64,000 bases of DNA from contig JBOHDX010000146.1 in NCBI GenBank assembly GCA_050700835.1, positions 19,627 through 83,626 on the forward strand. The letters are read 5' to 3'. The stretch comes from JBOHDX01 sp050700835 (GTDB lineage Bacteria; Actinomycetota; Actinomycetes; Propionibacteriales; Nocardioidaceae). The stretch's first letter is position 1; every line of letters starts with the position of its first letter. The position numbers and the translations under genes are program-made. Below are positions 1 to 7,389 of this stretch, piece by piece. Under the pieces are notes generated by a model. The model was given only the letters and a program-made list of their open reading frames with translations. It ran no database searches and was not told the DNA's origin.

Positions 1-225
1 CGGGACGTAGCTGTCGAGCGAGCGGAACACCCGGACGAACACCTCCTGGGTGAGGTCCTCGGCGTCGTGCTGGTTGCCCGTCAACCGGTAGGCGAGCCGA
101 TAGACGCGCCCCGAGTGGGTGCGCACGATGTCCTCCCAGCTCGGGAGGTCGTTGGGGGCGGGCGTGGGCGAGCCTGCGCCGTCACGTCGAGCGCGGCGGA
201 CCATCTGCTGACCCTTCGTCGTCAT
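1..225 (-). CDS. sigE: ECF RNA polymerase sigma factor SigE (N-terminal part, cut by window edge)
   Basis: Only the first 75 codons are inside the window. They begin ATG-ACG-ACG at 225 and run off position 1. After about 25 polar residues comes WEDIVRTHSGRVYRLAYR, then a run ending AEDLTQEVFVRVFR, which is the start of sigma region 2 of group IV (ECF) factors. In mycobacteria SigE controls envelope and surface stress and lies beside an O-methyltransferase like the one divergent here, which supports the name. Sigma region 4 is outside the window and was not seen. A GGGAAC/CGTT promoter-like pair lies just upstream, suggesting autoregulation. Confidence 0.85.
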   Translation of the reverse strand, partial: MTTKGQQMVRRARRDGAGSPTPAPNDLPSWEDIVRTHSGRVYRLAYRLTGNQHDAEDLTQEVFVRVFRSLDSYVP

Positions 226-254
226 GCTGACACCTTGGCGTCACTCACTGAGAG

Positions 255-281
255 AACGCCCAGAATGCTCTGACCGTTCCC
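255..281 (-). promoter_or_regulatory. Candidate ECF-type promoter of sigE
   Basis: On the minus strand GGGAAC (281-276) and CGTT (258-255) are separated by 17 nt. This matches the general GGAAC-N15-18-GTT pattern of ECF promoters. A transcript starting near 247 would have a leader of about 20 nt before the sigE ATG at 225. This is pattern matching only; the motif is short and could be chance. Confidence 0.35.
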
Positions 282-342
282 CAAGGACACGTTCCGACAC
301 TTCAGACTAGGCTGCCGTCCGTCGCCGACGAAGGAGCCGATC

Positions 343-981
343 ATCACCACCGCGATCAAGGCCGCCAGCTGGACGTACGCCGAGGAGTTCGTGCCCGAGG
401 ACGACGTGCTCACGGCGGCGCGGGCACGCGCCGAGGAGGTGGGTGTCGCGCCCATCGGGTCCGGCGGCGGTGCGGCGCTGTCCTTCCTGGCGGCCCTCGT
501 CGGCGCCAAGGCGGTTGTCGAGGTCGGCACCGGCACTGGCGTCTCAGGGCTGTGGCTGCTGCGCGGCATGCGGCCCGAGGGCGTGCTCACGACCGTCGAT
601 CTCGAGGCCGAGCATCAGCGGTTGGCCAAGCTGTCGTTCACCGAGGCCGGCATCGCCTCGCAGCGGGTGCGGCTGATCCCGGGCAGCGCCCTGGAGGTGC
701 TCCCCCGCCTGACCGACGGCCACTACGACATCGTCTTCTGTGACGGCGACAAGGCGGAGTACCCCGACTACCTCTCCGAGGCTCTCCGGCTGCTTCGCTC
801 CGGTGGGCTGGTCATCTTCGACAACGCCCTCTGGCACGACCGGGTCGCCGACCCGGCACAGCGCGACGGTGAGACCGTTGCCATCCGCGAGCTGGGCCGC
901 ACCGTGCGTGAGAACGACGGGCTGAGCGCCGTGCTGCTGCCGGTCGGCGACGGGCTGCTGGTGGCGCGCAAGCTGGACTGA
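343..981 (+). CDS. Class I SAM-dependent O-methyltransferase (possible ATC start)
   Basis: This is a Rossmann-fold methyltransferase of the class I O-methyltransferase family, about 212 residues, divergent from sigE as in mycobacteria (Rv1220c-like). The SAM loop VEVGTGTGVSG is near residues 59-69 and the acidic motif FCDGDKAEYPDYL follows. The only conventional in-frame start is GTG at 391. It would cut off the family-like segment SWTYAEEFVPEDD and has its GAGGAG only 3 nt away. No ATG, GTG or TTG occurs in frame between the stop at 271 and 391. AAGGAG at 331-336 sits 6 nt before ATC at 343 (3 nt before ATC at 340). I therefore infer an ATC start; GTG 391 is the fallback. The methyl acceptor is unknown. 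Confidence 0.8.
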   Translation: MTTAIKAASWTYAEEFVPEDDVLTAARARAEEVGVAPIGSGGGAALSFLAALVGAKAVVEVGTGTGVSGLWLLRGMRPEGVLTTVDLEAEHQRLAKLSFTEAGIASQRVRLIPGSALEVLPRLTDGHYDIVFCDGDKAEYPDYLSEALRLLRSGGLVIFDNALWHDRVADPAQRDGETVAIRELGRTVRENDGLSAVLLPVGDGLLVARKLD

Positions 982-986
982 CGGGG

Positions 987-1529
987 ATGCCCGAGCTGAT
1001 CACGCCCGACGTCCGCGTGCATGCGTCGTTCTTGGCGGCGATGGAGGAGTTCGCCGACGAGGGCCGCGGCAACGCCGGCAACCACAGCATGATCGGTCGG
1101 GACATGCGTACCCAGCAGGCGGTCTGGACCTCCCGTGAGGGCTTCGCGGCCTACGTCGCGGCGGTCGTGGCCGAGCGGGAGGAGGTCACGCCGCGTCGGG
1201 ACGGCTTGGTCCCTTCCACCACGTTGTGGTGGGTCGACGGCGACGCCTACCTCGGACGGATCGCAATCCGGCACCGGATGACCCCGGACCTGCTCGAGTT
1301 CGGCGGCCACATCGGCTACGACGTTCGCCCGACGGCCCGACGGCGCGGCCATGCGACCGCGATGCTGCGCGCCGCCCTGCCGGTTGCCGCCACGCTGGGC
1401 ATCGATCCTGCCCTGGTCACCTGCGACCACGACAACGTCGGGTCACGCACGGTCATCGAGGTGTGCGGGGGCGTCCTCGAGGACCAGCGAGGCGTCAAGC
1501 TTCGGTACTGGGTCCCCACCACGGCGTGA
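987..1529 (+). CDS. GNAT family N-acetyltransferase
   Basis: A 180-residue GCN5-related acetyltransferase, probably cytoplasmic, with unknown substrate. The acetyl-CoA region is visible as YDVRPTARRRGHATAMLRAA near residues 110-130, matching the R/Q-x-x-G-x-G/A loop, followed by a conserved Asn (DNVGSR) and a WVP ending typical of this subgroup. It starts 5 nt after the methyltransferase stop, so the two are probably co-transcribed. A strong hairpin follows it. Confidence 0.85.
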   Translation: MPELITPDVRVHASFLAAMEEFADEGRGNAGNHSMIGRDMRTQQAVWTSREGFAAYVAAVVAEREEVTPRRDGLVPSTTLWWVDGDAYLGRIAIRHRMTPDLLEFGGHIGYDVRPTARRRGHATAMLRAALPVAATLGIDPALVTCDHDNVGSRTVIEVCGGVLEDQRGVKLRYWVPTTA

Positions 1530-1556
1530 CTCGGTGCGTCCGGGCCCGGACGCACC

Positions 1557-1583
1557 GGAGCCCCGGGGCGTACCCGGGGCTCC
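1557..1583. terminator. Perfect 11-bp hairpin, bidirectional terminator between convergent genes
   Basis: GGAGCCCCGGG (1557-1567), a 5-nt loop, then CCCGGGGCTCC (1573-1583) form a perfect GC-rich stem between the convergent GNAT and DUF3117 genes. There is no clear U-tract, which is common for actinobacterial terminators. Confidence 0.75.
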
Positions 1584-1605
1584 GTGTCACGTTCGGTGGC
1601 CCTCG

Positions 1606-1773
1606 TCAGCCGACGACGGCCTTCAAGGCATCGCCGAGCTCGGTCGCCTCGCCGGCGTTGAGCTCGACCACGAGCCGCCCACCACCTTCAAGCGGGACGC
1701 GCATCACGATGCCGCGCCCCTCCTTGGTGACCTCGAGCGGACCGTCGCCTGTCCGCGGCTTCATCGCCGCCAT
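1606..1773 (-). CDS. DUF3117 family protein
   Basis: A 55-residue protein matching the very conserved actinobacterial DUF3117 family (Rv1211-like): it opens MAAMKPRTGDGPLEV and contains GRGIVMRVPLEGGGRLVVEL. The family has no established function. The start at 1773 is chosen because the family begins at this Met; upstream in-frame codons would add an unrelated Arg-rich stretch. GGAAGG lies about 10 nt upstream. The gene faces the GNAT gene across the 1557-1583 hairpin. Confidence 0.9.
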   Translation of the reverse strand: MAAMKPRTGDGPLEVTKEGRGIVMRVPLEGGGRLVVELNAGEATELGDALKAVVG

Positions 1774-1996
1774 GGGCGCACACCCCTTCCTTGTGAGTGC
1801 GCCACATCCACCGTGGGTTCGGTGAGTGCGTCTGCGGCGCTGTCGTCGCATCGGTTGCGCCCCCATTATCGCGCATGTCCGGTCAGCCTGGTCCCGCTTC
1901 CCCCCGGCCCGGCCCCGGCCACCGGCCGGGCCGTGCCCCGCCCGGGCCGGTGCTCGGCCCGTGTTGCGGCGACCCTGGCATGCGAGACTCGCCCGC

Positions 1997-2806
1997 GTGG
2001 ACGCCCGCTCTGCGCTGTTCGACCTCTATGGCGACCACCTGCGCGAGCGCGGCGACGAAGCGCCGGTCGCCTCTCTCGTCCGGCTCCTCGCCCCTCTGGG
2101 CATTGCCGGCCCGGCGGTCCGCACCGCGGTCTCACGGATGGTGCGCCAGGGCTGGCTCGCACCGGTCCGCACCCTCTCCGGACCCGGATATCGTCTGACG
2201 TCGCGCGGACGCCGCCGGCTCGACGAGGCGGCCGCCCGCATCTACCGCACCGGCGACCCCGCCTGGGACGGCAGGTGGCACGTCGTCGTGCTGGCCCCGA
2301 TCGCGGCTCGCGGGGCGCGTCAACGGGTGCGGTCCGGCCTCTCGTTCCTCGGGTACGCCCCCGCCGCCGACAGCACCTGGGTGGCCGCGCGTGCATCCGG
2401 TGAGCTGGGCGGGCTACTGCAGGCGGAGGCGGTGTCGGTGCGAGCGTTCCATGCCCGGCACGACGGCGACGACGCGGAACTGGCCGCGTCGCTGTGGGAC
2501 TTGTCCGATCTGGGTCGTGCCTACGCACGCTGGCTGGCCGGCGCGAGGACGTTGACCCTGCGGGCACCTGTCGGGTCCGACGACGAGACCGCGTTCGCTG
2601 TGCGCAGCCAGCTCGTGCACGAGTGGCGCAAGTTCCTGTTCGCGGACCCGGGGCTGCCGCGTACCCTGCTGCCCGCGGACTGGCCGGGGGACGAGGCGGC
2701 TGCGTTCTTCGACACCGAGACCGGGCGGCTCGCCGGCGCGGCGCGGTGCTACGTCGACGCCGGACTGAACCTTGCCGGCGCAGCGACTACTGACAGCGAC
2801 TACTGA
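1997..2806 (+). CDS. PaaX family transcriptional regulator
   Basis: 269 residues from GTG 1997. It has an N-terminal winged helix (GIAGPAVRTAVSRMVRQGWL near residues 35-55), a central region and a C-terminal PaaX-like domain. The family represses phenylacetate and related acyl-CoA catabolism, usually with an acyl-CoA ligand. Here it is followed after 25 nt by one enoyl-CoA hydratase gene with no other paa genes, so its target is probably that gene or a remote operon. The 3' end lies in three exact tandem copies of CAGCGACTACTGA (2781-2819). Upstream sequence (1774-1996) is GC-rich with no other gene seen. Confidence 0.85.
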   Translation: MDARSALFDLYGDHLRERGDEAPVASLVRLLAPLGIAGPAVRTAVSRMVRQGWLAPVRTLSGPGYRLTSRGRRRLDEAAARIYRTGDPAWDGRWHVVVLAPIAARGARQRVRSGLSFLGYAPAADSTWVAARASGELGGLLQAEAVSVRAFHARHDGDDAELAASLWDLSDLGRAYARWLAGARTLTLRAPVGSDDETAFAVRSQLVHEWRKFLFADPGLPRTLLPADWPGDEAAAFFDTETGRLAGAARCYVDAGLNLAGAATTDSDY

Positions 2807-2819
2807 CAGCGACTACTGA
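2781..2819 (+). repeat. Three tandem copies of a 13-bp unit at the end of the PaaX gene
   Basis: CAGCGACTACTGA repeats exactly three times (2781-2793, 2794-2806, 2807-2819). Each copy ends in TGA and, because 13 is not a multiple of 3, the three TGAs fall in three different frames. The PaaX stop is the TGA of copy two. Confidence 0.95.
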
Positions 2820-2831
2820 TGGAGGCGATCG

Positions 2832-3644
2832 ATGACCGACCACAGCGCCCGCTCGGCCGGGCGGGTGACCTGCGTGCGGGCTGCCGGGGTGGCGACCATC
2901 ACGATGAACCGGCCGGACGCCATGAACGGTCTCGACACCCAGATGAAGGTGGCGCTGCGGGACCACATCCTGCAGGTCGCCGAGGACCCGACGGTGCGCT
3001 GCGTGGTGCTGACCGGGTCGGGTCGGGCCTTCTGCGCCGGACAGGACCTCAAGGAGCATGTCGAGAGCATCGGGTCCAAGCCGATACAGGAGGTCTGGTC
3101 CACCGTCTCCGAGCACTTCGCGCCGATGGCGTCCGCGCTGGCGACGATGAACAAGCCGGTGGTCGCCGCCGTCAACGGCGTGGCCGCCGGGGCCGGGGCG
3201 TCGTTGGCGTTCGCCTGCGACTTCCGCGTCGTCGCCGACACCGCCGGCTTCAACACGGCCTTCGCCGCGATCGCCTTGTCCTGTGACACCGGTGCTGCAT
3301 GGACCTTGCCGCGCCTGGTGGGCCGGGCACGGGCGCTGGACCTGCTGATGCAGCCTCGCACCGTGAAGGCGGACGAGGCCCTGTCCCTCGGGCTGGCGAC
3401 ATCGGTGGTGCCCGCGGACGAGCTGCCCGCGGCGGCGGCGGCGCTGGCCACGCGACTCGCTGCCGGGCCCACGCTCGCGTACGGCTCGATCCGCCGTGCC
3501 GTGGCGTTCGGGGCCACCCATGACCTGGCTTCGACGTTGGAGTACGAAGGCGAGCTGATGGCCCTGACCGGCGCCTCCGAGGACCATCGCAACGCGGTGG
3601 CGGCCTTCGTGGCCAAGGAGAAGCCGACGTTCCTCGGACGCTGA
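2832..3644 (+). CDS. Enoyl-CoA hydratase/isomerase family protein
   Basis: A 270-residue crotonase-fold protein, likely a soluble trimer or hexamer acting on an acyl-CoA. The oxyanion-hole segments are visible: AFCAGQDLKEHV (residues 66-77) and NGVAAGAGASLAFACD (115-130). The sequence resembles PaaG-type (1,2-epoxyphenylacetyl-CoA isomerase-like) enzymes, in keeping with the preceding PaaX gene, but annotators often overcall paaG and the exact substrate is not fixed. GGAGG lies about 7 nt before the ATG at 2832. It is probably co-transcribed with the regulator. Confidence 0.85.
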   Translation: MTDHSARSAGRVTCVRAAGVATITMNRPDAMNGLDTQMKVALRDHILQVAEDPTVRCVVLTGSGRAFCAGQDLKEHVESIGSKPIQEVWSTVSEHFAPMASALATMNKPVVAAVNGVAAGAGASLAFACDFRVVADTAGFNTAFAAIALSCDTGAAWTLPRLVGRARALDLLMQPRTVKADEALSLGLATSVVPADELPAAAAALATRLAAGPTLAYGSIRRAVAFGATHDLASTLEYEGELMALTGASEDHRNAVAAFVAKEKPTFLGR

Positions 3645-3649
3645 CCGGC

Positions 3650-4525
3650 CTAGCGGTACGCCGCCCCGACCGCCCTCAGCAGCCGGCGCGGGGCGTAGCC
3701 GTTGAGGTAGCGCCAGGTGGGCGACGGTCCCAGCTCGACCGTGAGCGCCGAACCTCGGTGGTTCTTGTTGAACCACTGTGTCAGGGTGCCGTGGCACGTA
3801 CCGCTGCAGTCGAAGTGCCGCAGCGGGATCCCCAGCAGCCGGGCCACCCGGCGGCCCCACGGTCGCGCCTTGAAGCCCTGGATGTCGACGGCGTGGAAGG
3901 GCTGGTGGAACGACACGATGCGGTCCGGGTTGATCCGGTTCAGGAACCTGACCGCGGCCCTCGTCTCCGGCGCCGACTCCGGTCTCGGGCCGGCCGAGCA
4001 GGAGCCGTACTGCGGCCGCCACGACGTCGGGAAGTTGCGGTTGAGGTCGACGTTGGCGGCGTTGCAGCGCTGGTGCAGGGCTGCGCCGTCGGGGTTGTAG
4101 GTCGGGACCAGCCAGATGTCGGCGCCGGTGACGGGCGGCCCGTCCCGCAAGGTCCACAGGATGTGCCGAGCCGCAAGCTCGTTGCCGTGCATCGCCGCGA
4201 TGAGCACGACCCGGTGACGCGACCTCGGATCGCCGATCTGCCAGGCGATGATCGGCCGCCCGTCGCGACTCCGGCCGATCCGCTGGTGACTGACCACGGC
4301 GCGGTGTCGGGGTCCCTTGGCGGGGTGTTGCACCATCTGGCGCCCCGTGACCTGGCTCCGCGTGACCTGGCTCCGCGTGACCTGGCCCGGCGTCGTGCCC
4401 CTCGTGGTTCCGGGGTCGGTCAGCGCGACTGTCTGGGCGGTGCAGCCCACCAGGAGCGCGGACAGCGCGACCACCAGGCCAAGGTGGAGGGGCCCGCGCC
4501 GAGGCAGTGCGGACGATGCGGGCAT
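3650..4525 (-). CDS. M14 family zinc carboxypeptidase, lipoprotein
   Basis: A 291-residue exported enzyme. A lipoprotein signal ends in LLVGC (Cys28). Residues about 45-60 hold a short tandem QVTRSQVTRSQVT, encoded by a 15-bp DNA repeat. The M14 fold follows: HGNE (H113, E116) and SFHQPFH (H207) as zinc ligands, YNPDG and DLNRNFP as substrate residues, and TVELG (E264) as catalytic acid. Related proteins trim peptidoglycan peptides or murein tripeptide; which applies here is not known. Anchored outside the membrane by inference. It is last in a minus-strand series after tag and the DivIVA-like gene. Confidence 0.85.
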   Translation of the reverse strand: MPASSALPRRGPLHLGLVVALSALLVGCTAQTVALTDPGTTRGTTPGQVTRSQVTRSQVTGRQMVQHPAKGPRHRAVVSHQRIGRSRDGRPIIAWQIGDPRSRHRVVLIAAMHGNELAARHILWTLRDGPPVTGADIWLVPTYNPDGAALHQRCNAANVDLNRNFPTSWRPQYGSCSAGPRPESAPETRAAVRFLNRINPDRIVSFHQPFHAVDIQGFKARPWGRRVARLLGIPLRHFDCSGTCHGTLTQWFNKNHRGSALTVELGPSPTWRYLNGYAPRRLLRAVGAAYR

Positions 4526-4623
4526 GCCACCCCCGTCAGGTGCTGCGACATGGTCAGATCTGGTTGCTCACCGCAGCGTAGGCGACGAACGCCACCCCAG
4601 CGAGCATTCGGGGCCGGGCTGCG

Positions 4624-5205
4624 TCAGCTGTGCGCGACCGCCACATGGCAACCGGCCACGTGGTCGTCGACCATGCCGGTCGCCTGCATCAGCGCGTACG
4701 CCGTGGTCGGCCCCACGAACCGGAAGCCGCGCCGCTTGAGGTCCCGTGCCAGTGCGGTCGACTCGGGTGTGCTGGCCGGGATCTCGGCCGTGGTGGTGGG
4801 CCGGGGCCGTCGTCGCGGGGCGTGGCCCCACAGCAGGTCCACGAACGTCTCGCCGAGCTCGGAGGCGGCCCGGGCGTTGGCCACCGTTGCCTCGATCTTG
4901 GCCCGGTTGCGGACGATGCCGGCGTCGGCCAGCAGCCGGGTCACGTCGCCGTCGTCGAAGGTCGCCACCCGTTCCGGGTGGAAGCCCGCGAAGGCTGTTC
5001 GGAACGCTTCACGCTTGCGCAAGATGGTCAGCCAGGACAGGCCCGACTGGAACGCCTCGAGGCTCATCCGTTCGAAGAGCCCGCGGCTGTCACGGATCGG
5101 GCGCCCCCACTCGACGTCGTGGTAGTCGCGATAGTCCGCAGGCGTGTCGCCCCACGGGCACCTGGCCACTCCGTCGTCCCCGACAACGGTGCCACGTCCC
5201 GTCAC
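4624..5205 (-). CDS. tag: DNA-3-methyladenine glycosylase I
   Basis: 193 residues, the usual Tag length. It removes 3-methyladenine from alkylated DNA. Family features seen: RCPWG near residue 16, HDVEWG (residues 29-34), the catalytic Glu in SLEAFQSGLSWLTIL (E50), VGPTTAYALMQATGMVDDH and GCHV near the C-terminus. C16, H182 and C186 fit the zinc site. It lies between the DivIVA-like gene (32 nt upstream) and the M14 lipoprotein, the first of which matches mycobacterial order (Rv1209-tagA). Confidence 0.93.
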   Translation of the reverse strand: MTGRGTVVGDDGVARCPWGDTPADYRDYHDVEWGRPIRDSRGLFERMSLEAFQSGLSWLTILRKREAFRTAFAGFHPERVATFDDGDVTRLLADAGIVRNRAKIEATVANARAASELGETFVDLLWGHAPRRRPRPTTTAEIPASTPESTALARDLKRRGFRFVGPTTAYALMQATGMVDDHVAGCHVAVAHS

Positions 5206-5237
5206 GGTGAGCTCTCGGACGGCCGTTTCATGCGGGC

Positions 5238-5576
5238 TCAGTCGTCACGGTTCTCGTCCGGTGGAGCACTCGGCGCGGTGCGGGCGTCGTCCTGCTCGAC
5301 GGGACCCGTTGCCCGGTCCCCCTCGCCGTGGTCGCGGGCCGACAGCTCGACACGCAGGCGTACGAGCAGGGCGTCGACCTCTGACATCCGGTAGCCACGG
5401 GCGGCGGTGGTGAACCGGACGGCGGCGAGGTCCTCGGCGGTCAACGGACGATCGGCCGGCACGAGCACGTCGCGCCGGTCGTCAAACGTCGGCCGCAGGC
5501 CGCCGTCGCGTCCAGCCGCGAACGCGACCAGTCCGCCGAGGACGAGGACCATCACGATGGCGAGCACCCAGATCAC
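5238..5576 (-). CDS. DivIVA domain-containing membrane protein
   Basis: About 112 residues. One N-terminal membrane segment (IWVLAIVMVLVLGGLVAFAA) is followed by LTAEDLAAVRFTTAARGYRM, the short DivIVA-type motif placed before a helix, then a polar tail. It resembles mycobacterial Rv1209. The role is unknown; a link to the cell pole or division site is inference from the motif. The start is uncertain: GTG 5576 fits relatives that open with IW, while ATG 5615 would overlap the folP2 start codon on the other strand. It has no clear ribosome site. Confidence 0.75.
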   Translation of the reverse strand: MIWVLAIVMVLVLGGLVAFAAGRDGGLRPTFDDRRDVLVPADRPLTAEDLAAVRFTTAARGYRMSEVDALLVRLRVELSARDHGEGDRATGPVEQDDARTAPSAPPDENRDD

Positions 5577-5613
5577 GAAACCGATGGTGTCACGATGCGA
5601 TGCTGGACCGACC

Positions 5614-6477
5614 ATGGACCTTCGCCTGCGATCCCGCGTGTTCACGCCGTCCCAGCCGGCTGTGATGGCCATCGTCAACCGCACGCCGGACTCGTTCTAC
5701 GACGCGGGGTCGACCTTCGACCTCGACGCGGCGCTGGCCCGGGTGGCGGACGTGATCGCCGACGGTGCCGACATCGTCGACATCGGCGGCGTCCGTGCGG
5801 GGTACGGACCGGACGTCACCGTCGCGGAGGAGCTGGCGAGATGCGCCGACCTCGTCGTCGCGGTTCGCGAACGTCATGCCGACATCGTGATCAGTGTGGA
5901 CACCTGGCGGTCCGAGGTAGCCCGCGTGTTGTGCGCCGACGGCGCCGACCTCGTCAACGACACCTGGTCTGGTGCGGACCCCGAGCTGGCCGAGGCGGCC
6001 GCCGAATACGGCGCCGGGCTGGTCTGCAGCCACACCGGTGGGCTCGGGCCGCGTACCGACCCACACCGGGTGGCCTACGAAGACGTTATGGCCGACGTGA
6101 TCGAGCGGACCACCGCGCTCGCCGACCGGGCCGTTGGCCTCGGCGTGCGTGCGGACGGGATCCTGGTCGACCCGACCCACGACTTCGGCAAGAACACCCG
6201 GCACTCTCTGGAGCTGACCCGGCGGCTCGACCGGTTGGTCGCCACCGGCTGGCCGGTGCTGGTGGCCTTGTCGAACAAGGACTTCATCGGCGAGACGTTG
6301 GACGTGCCGACGCAGGACAGGCTCGCGGGGACGCTGGCTGCGACCGCGATCTCGGCCTGGCATGGTGCCCGGGTCTTCCGGGCCCACCAGGTGCGCGAGA
6401 CCAGGCAGGTGCTCGACATGGTGGCGTCGATCCGCGGCGTCCGCGAGCCCAGTGTCGCCCGCCGCGGCCTCGCGTGA
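5614..6477 (+). CDS. folP2: Dihydropteroate synthase-like protein (FolP2 type)
   Basis: 287 residues with TIM-barrel pterin-binding motifs: MAIVNRTPDSFYD near residue 18, then DIGGVRAGYG, ISVDTWR, NDTWSG, HTGG, DPTHDFGKN and ALSNKDFIGETL. The position beside the DivIVA-like gene and the sequence match mycobacterial FolP2, a paralogue reported not to replace FolP1 in folate synthesis, so the reaction should be treated as open. The ATG at 5614 is weakly supported (no clear ribosome site). It converges on the LOG gene across a tandem repeat array. Confidence 0.85.
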   Translation: MDLRLRSRVFTPSQPAVMAIVNRTPDSFYDAGSTFDLDAALARVADVIADGADIVDIGGVRAGYGPDVTVAEELARCADLVVAVRERHADIVISVDTWRSEVARVLCADGADLVNDTWSGADPELAEAAAEYGAGLVCSHTGGLGPRTDPHRVAYEDVMADVIERTTALADRAVGLGVRADGILVDPTHDFGKNTRHSLELTRRLDRLVATGWPVLVALSNKDFIGETLDVPTQDRLAGTLAATAISAWHGARVFRAHQVRETRQVLDMVASIRGVREPSVARRGLA

Positions 6478-6488
6478 CGGTCAACGCT

Positions 6489-6570
6489 GGGTCAGCGGGT
6501 CAGCGGGTCAGCGGGTCAGCGGGTCAGCGGGTCAGCGGGTCAGCGGTGTTCGCGGGTCAGCGGTGTTCGC
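6489..6570. repeat. 8-bp tandem array (VNTR) between folP2 and the LOG gene
   Basis: GGGTCAGC occurs seven times in tandem (6489-6544). It is followed by GGTGTTCGC, one more GGGTCAGC (6554-6561) and a second GGTGTTCGC (6562-6570). The LOG gene stop codon (TCA on the plus strand, 6557-6559) lies in the last unit. Slippage here would alter only the spacer or the extreme C-terminus. Confidence 0.95.
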
Positions 6571-7351
6571 GGCGAGCGCGTACGAGGGTGGCGACCGCTT
6601 CGTCGACGTCGTCGGTGACCTGGATCTTGGCCAGGTCGCGCGGGCCGACGTTGCCCTCCTCGCTGACCGTGCCGGACAGCCAGTCCATCAGACCCGACCA
6701 GTACGCCGTGCCCATGCAGATGATCGGGAACGACGTCACCTTCTGCGTCTGTGCCAGCGTGATGGCCTCGAAAAGCTCGTCGAGGGTGCCGAACCCGCCC
6801 GGCATCACCACGAAGCCCTGGGCGTACTTCACGAACATGGTCTTGCGGGCGAAGAAGTAGCGGAACTCGATGCCGATATCGACCCACTGGTTGAGCCCGG
6901 TCTCGAACGGCAGCTCGATGCCGAGACCGACCGAGGTGCCCCCGGCCTCGCCGCACCCCTTGTTGGCCGCCGCCATCACACCGGGCCCGCCGCCGGTGAT
7001 GACTGCGAACCCGGCGCGCGCCAGGGCACCACCGAGACGTTCGGCGAGCGCATACATCGGCTGGTCCGGCCTGGTGCGTGCGCTGCCGAACACGCTGATC
7101 GCCGGCCCCAGCTCGGCCAGCATGCCGAACCCCTCGACGAACTCCGCCTGGATCCGCAACACCCGCCACGGGTCGGTGTGCACCCAGTCGGTGGGCCCGC
7201 GGGAGTCGAGCAGCCGCTGGTCCGTGGTCGTTTCGTCGAGCTGGGAGCGGCGGAGCAGGATCGGACCGCGATGGTGCTCGGTCGCCGGCTGGTCGCCGTC
7301 GGCTGCGTCGAGGACGTCGTCGTCCCTGACCTCGACCGGTTCCTCGCTCAC
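6557..7351 (-). CDS. TIGR00730 / LOG family Rossmann-fold protein
   Basis: 264 residues from GTG 7351. The LOG-family signature is clear: ISVFGSARTRPDQPMY, GGGPGVMAAANKG and PGGFGTLDELFEA, the last two forming the nucleotide site. Family members are phosphoribohydrolases that release a base from a nucleoside 5'-monophosphate (cytokinin-activating in some species); the natural substrate here is not known. About 85 N-terminal residues precede the core, as in mycobacterial Rv1205. It lies 38 nt after dapE and is probably co-transcribed. Confidence 0.88.
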   Translation of the reverse strand: MSEEPVEVRDDDVLDAADGDQPATEHHRGPILLRRSQLDETTTDQRLLDSRGPTDWVHTDPWRVLRIQAEFVEGFGMLAELGPAISVFGSARTRPDQPMYALAERLGGALARAGFAVITGGGPGVMAAANKGCGEAGGTSVGLGIELPFETGLNQWVDIGIEFRYFFARKTMFVKYAQGFVVMPGGFGTLDELFEAITLAQTQKVTSFPIICMGTAYWSGLMDWLSGTVSEEGNVGPRDLAKIQVTDDVDEAVATLVRARREHR

Positions 7352-7389
7352 ACCGAGCAGGTTAGTGCCGCAAGGCGCCGCCCGGGTCG

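Noticed and set aside
391..981. GTG 391 as the methyltransferase start
   Set aside because: It removes a family-like N-terminal segment and its ribosome site is only 3 nt away; kept only as fallback.
2787..4157. Long minus-strand ORF of 456 codons antisense to the enoyl-CoA hydratase and in another frame of the M14 gene
   Set aside because: Arg/Gly/Pro-rich, no motif, third-position GC bias belongs to the other frames.
3758..5125. 455-codon plus-strand ORF antisense to the M14 and tag genes
   Set aside because: Both opposed genes have intact catalytic motifs, and this frame has none.
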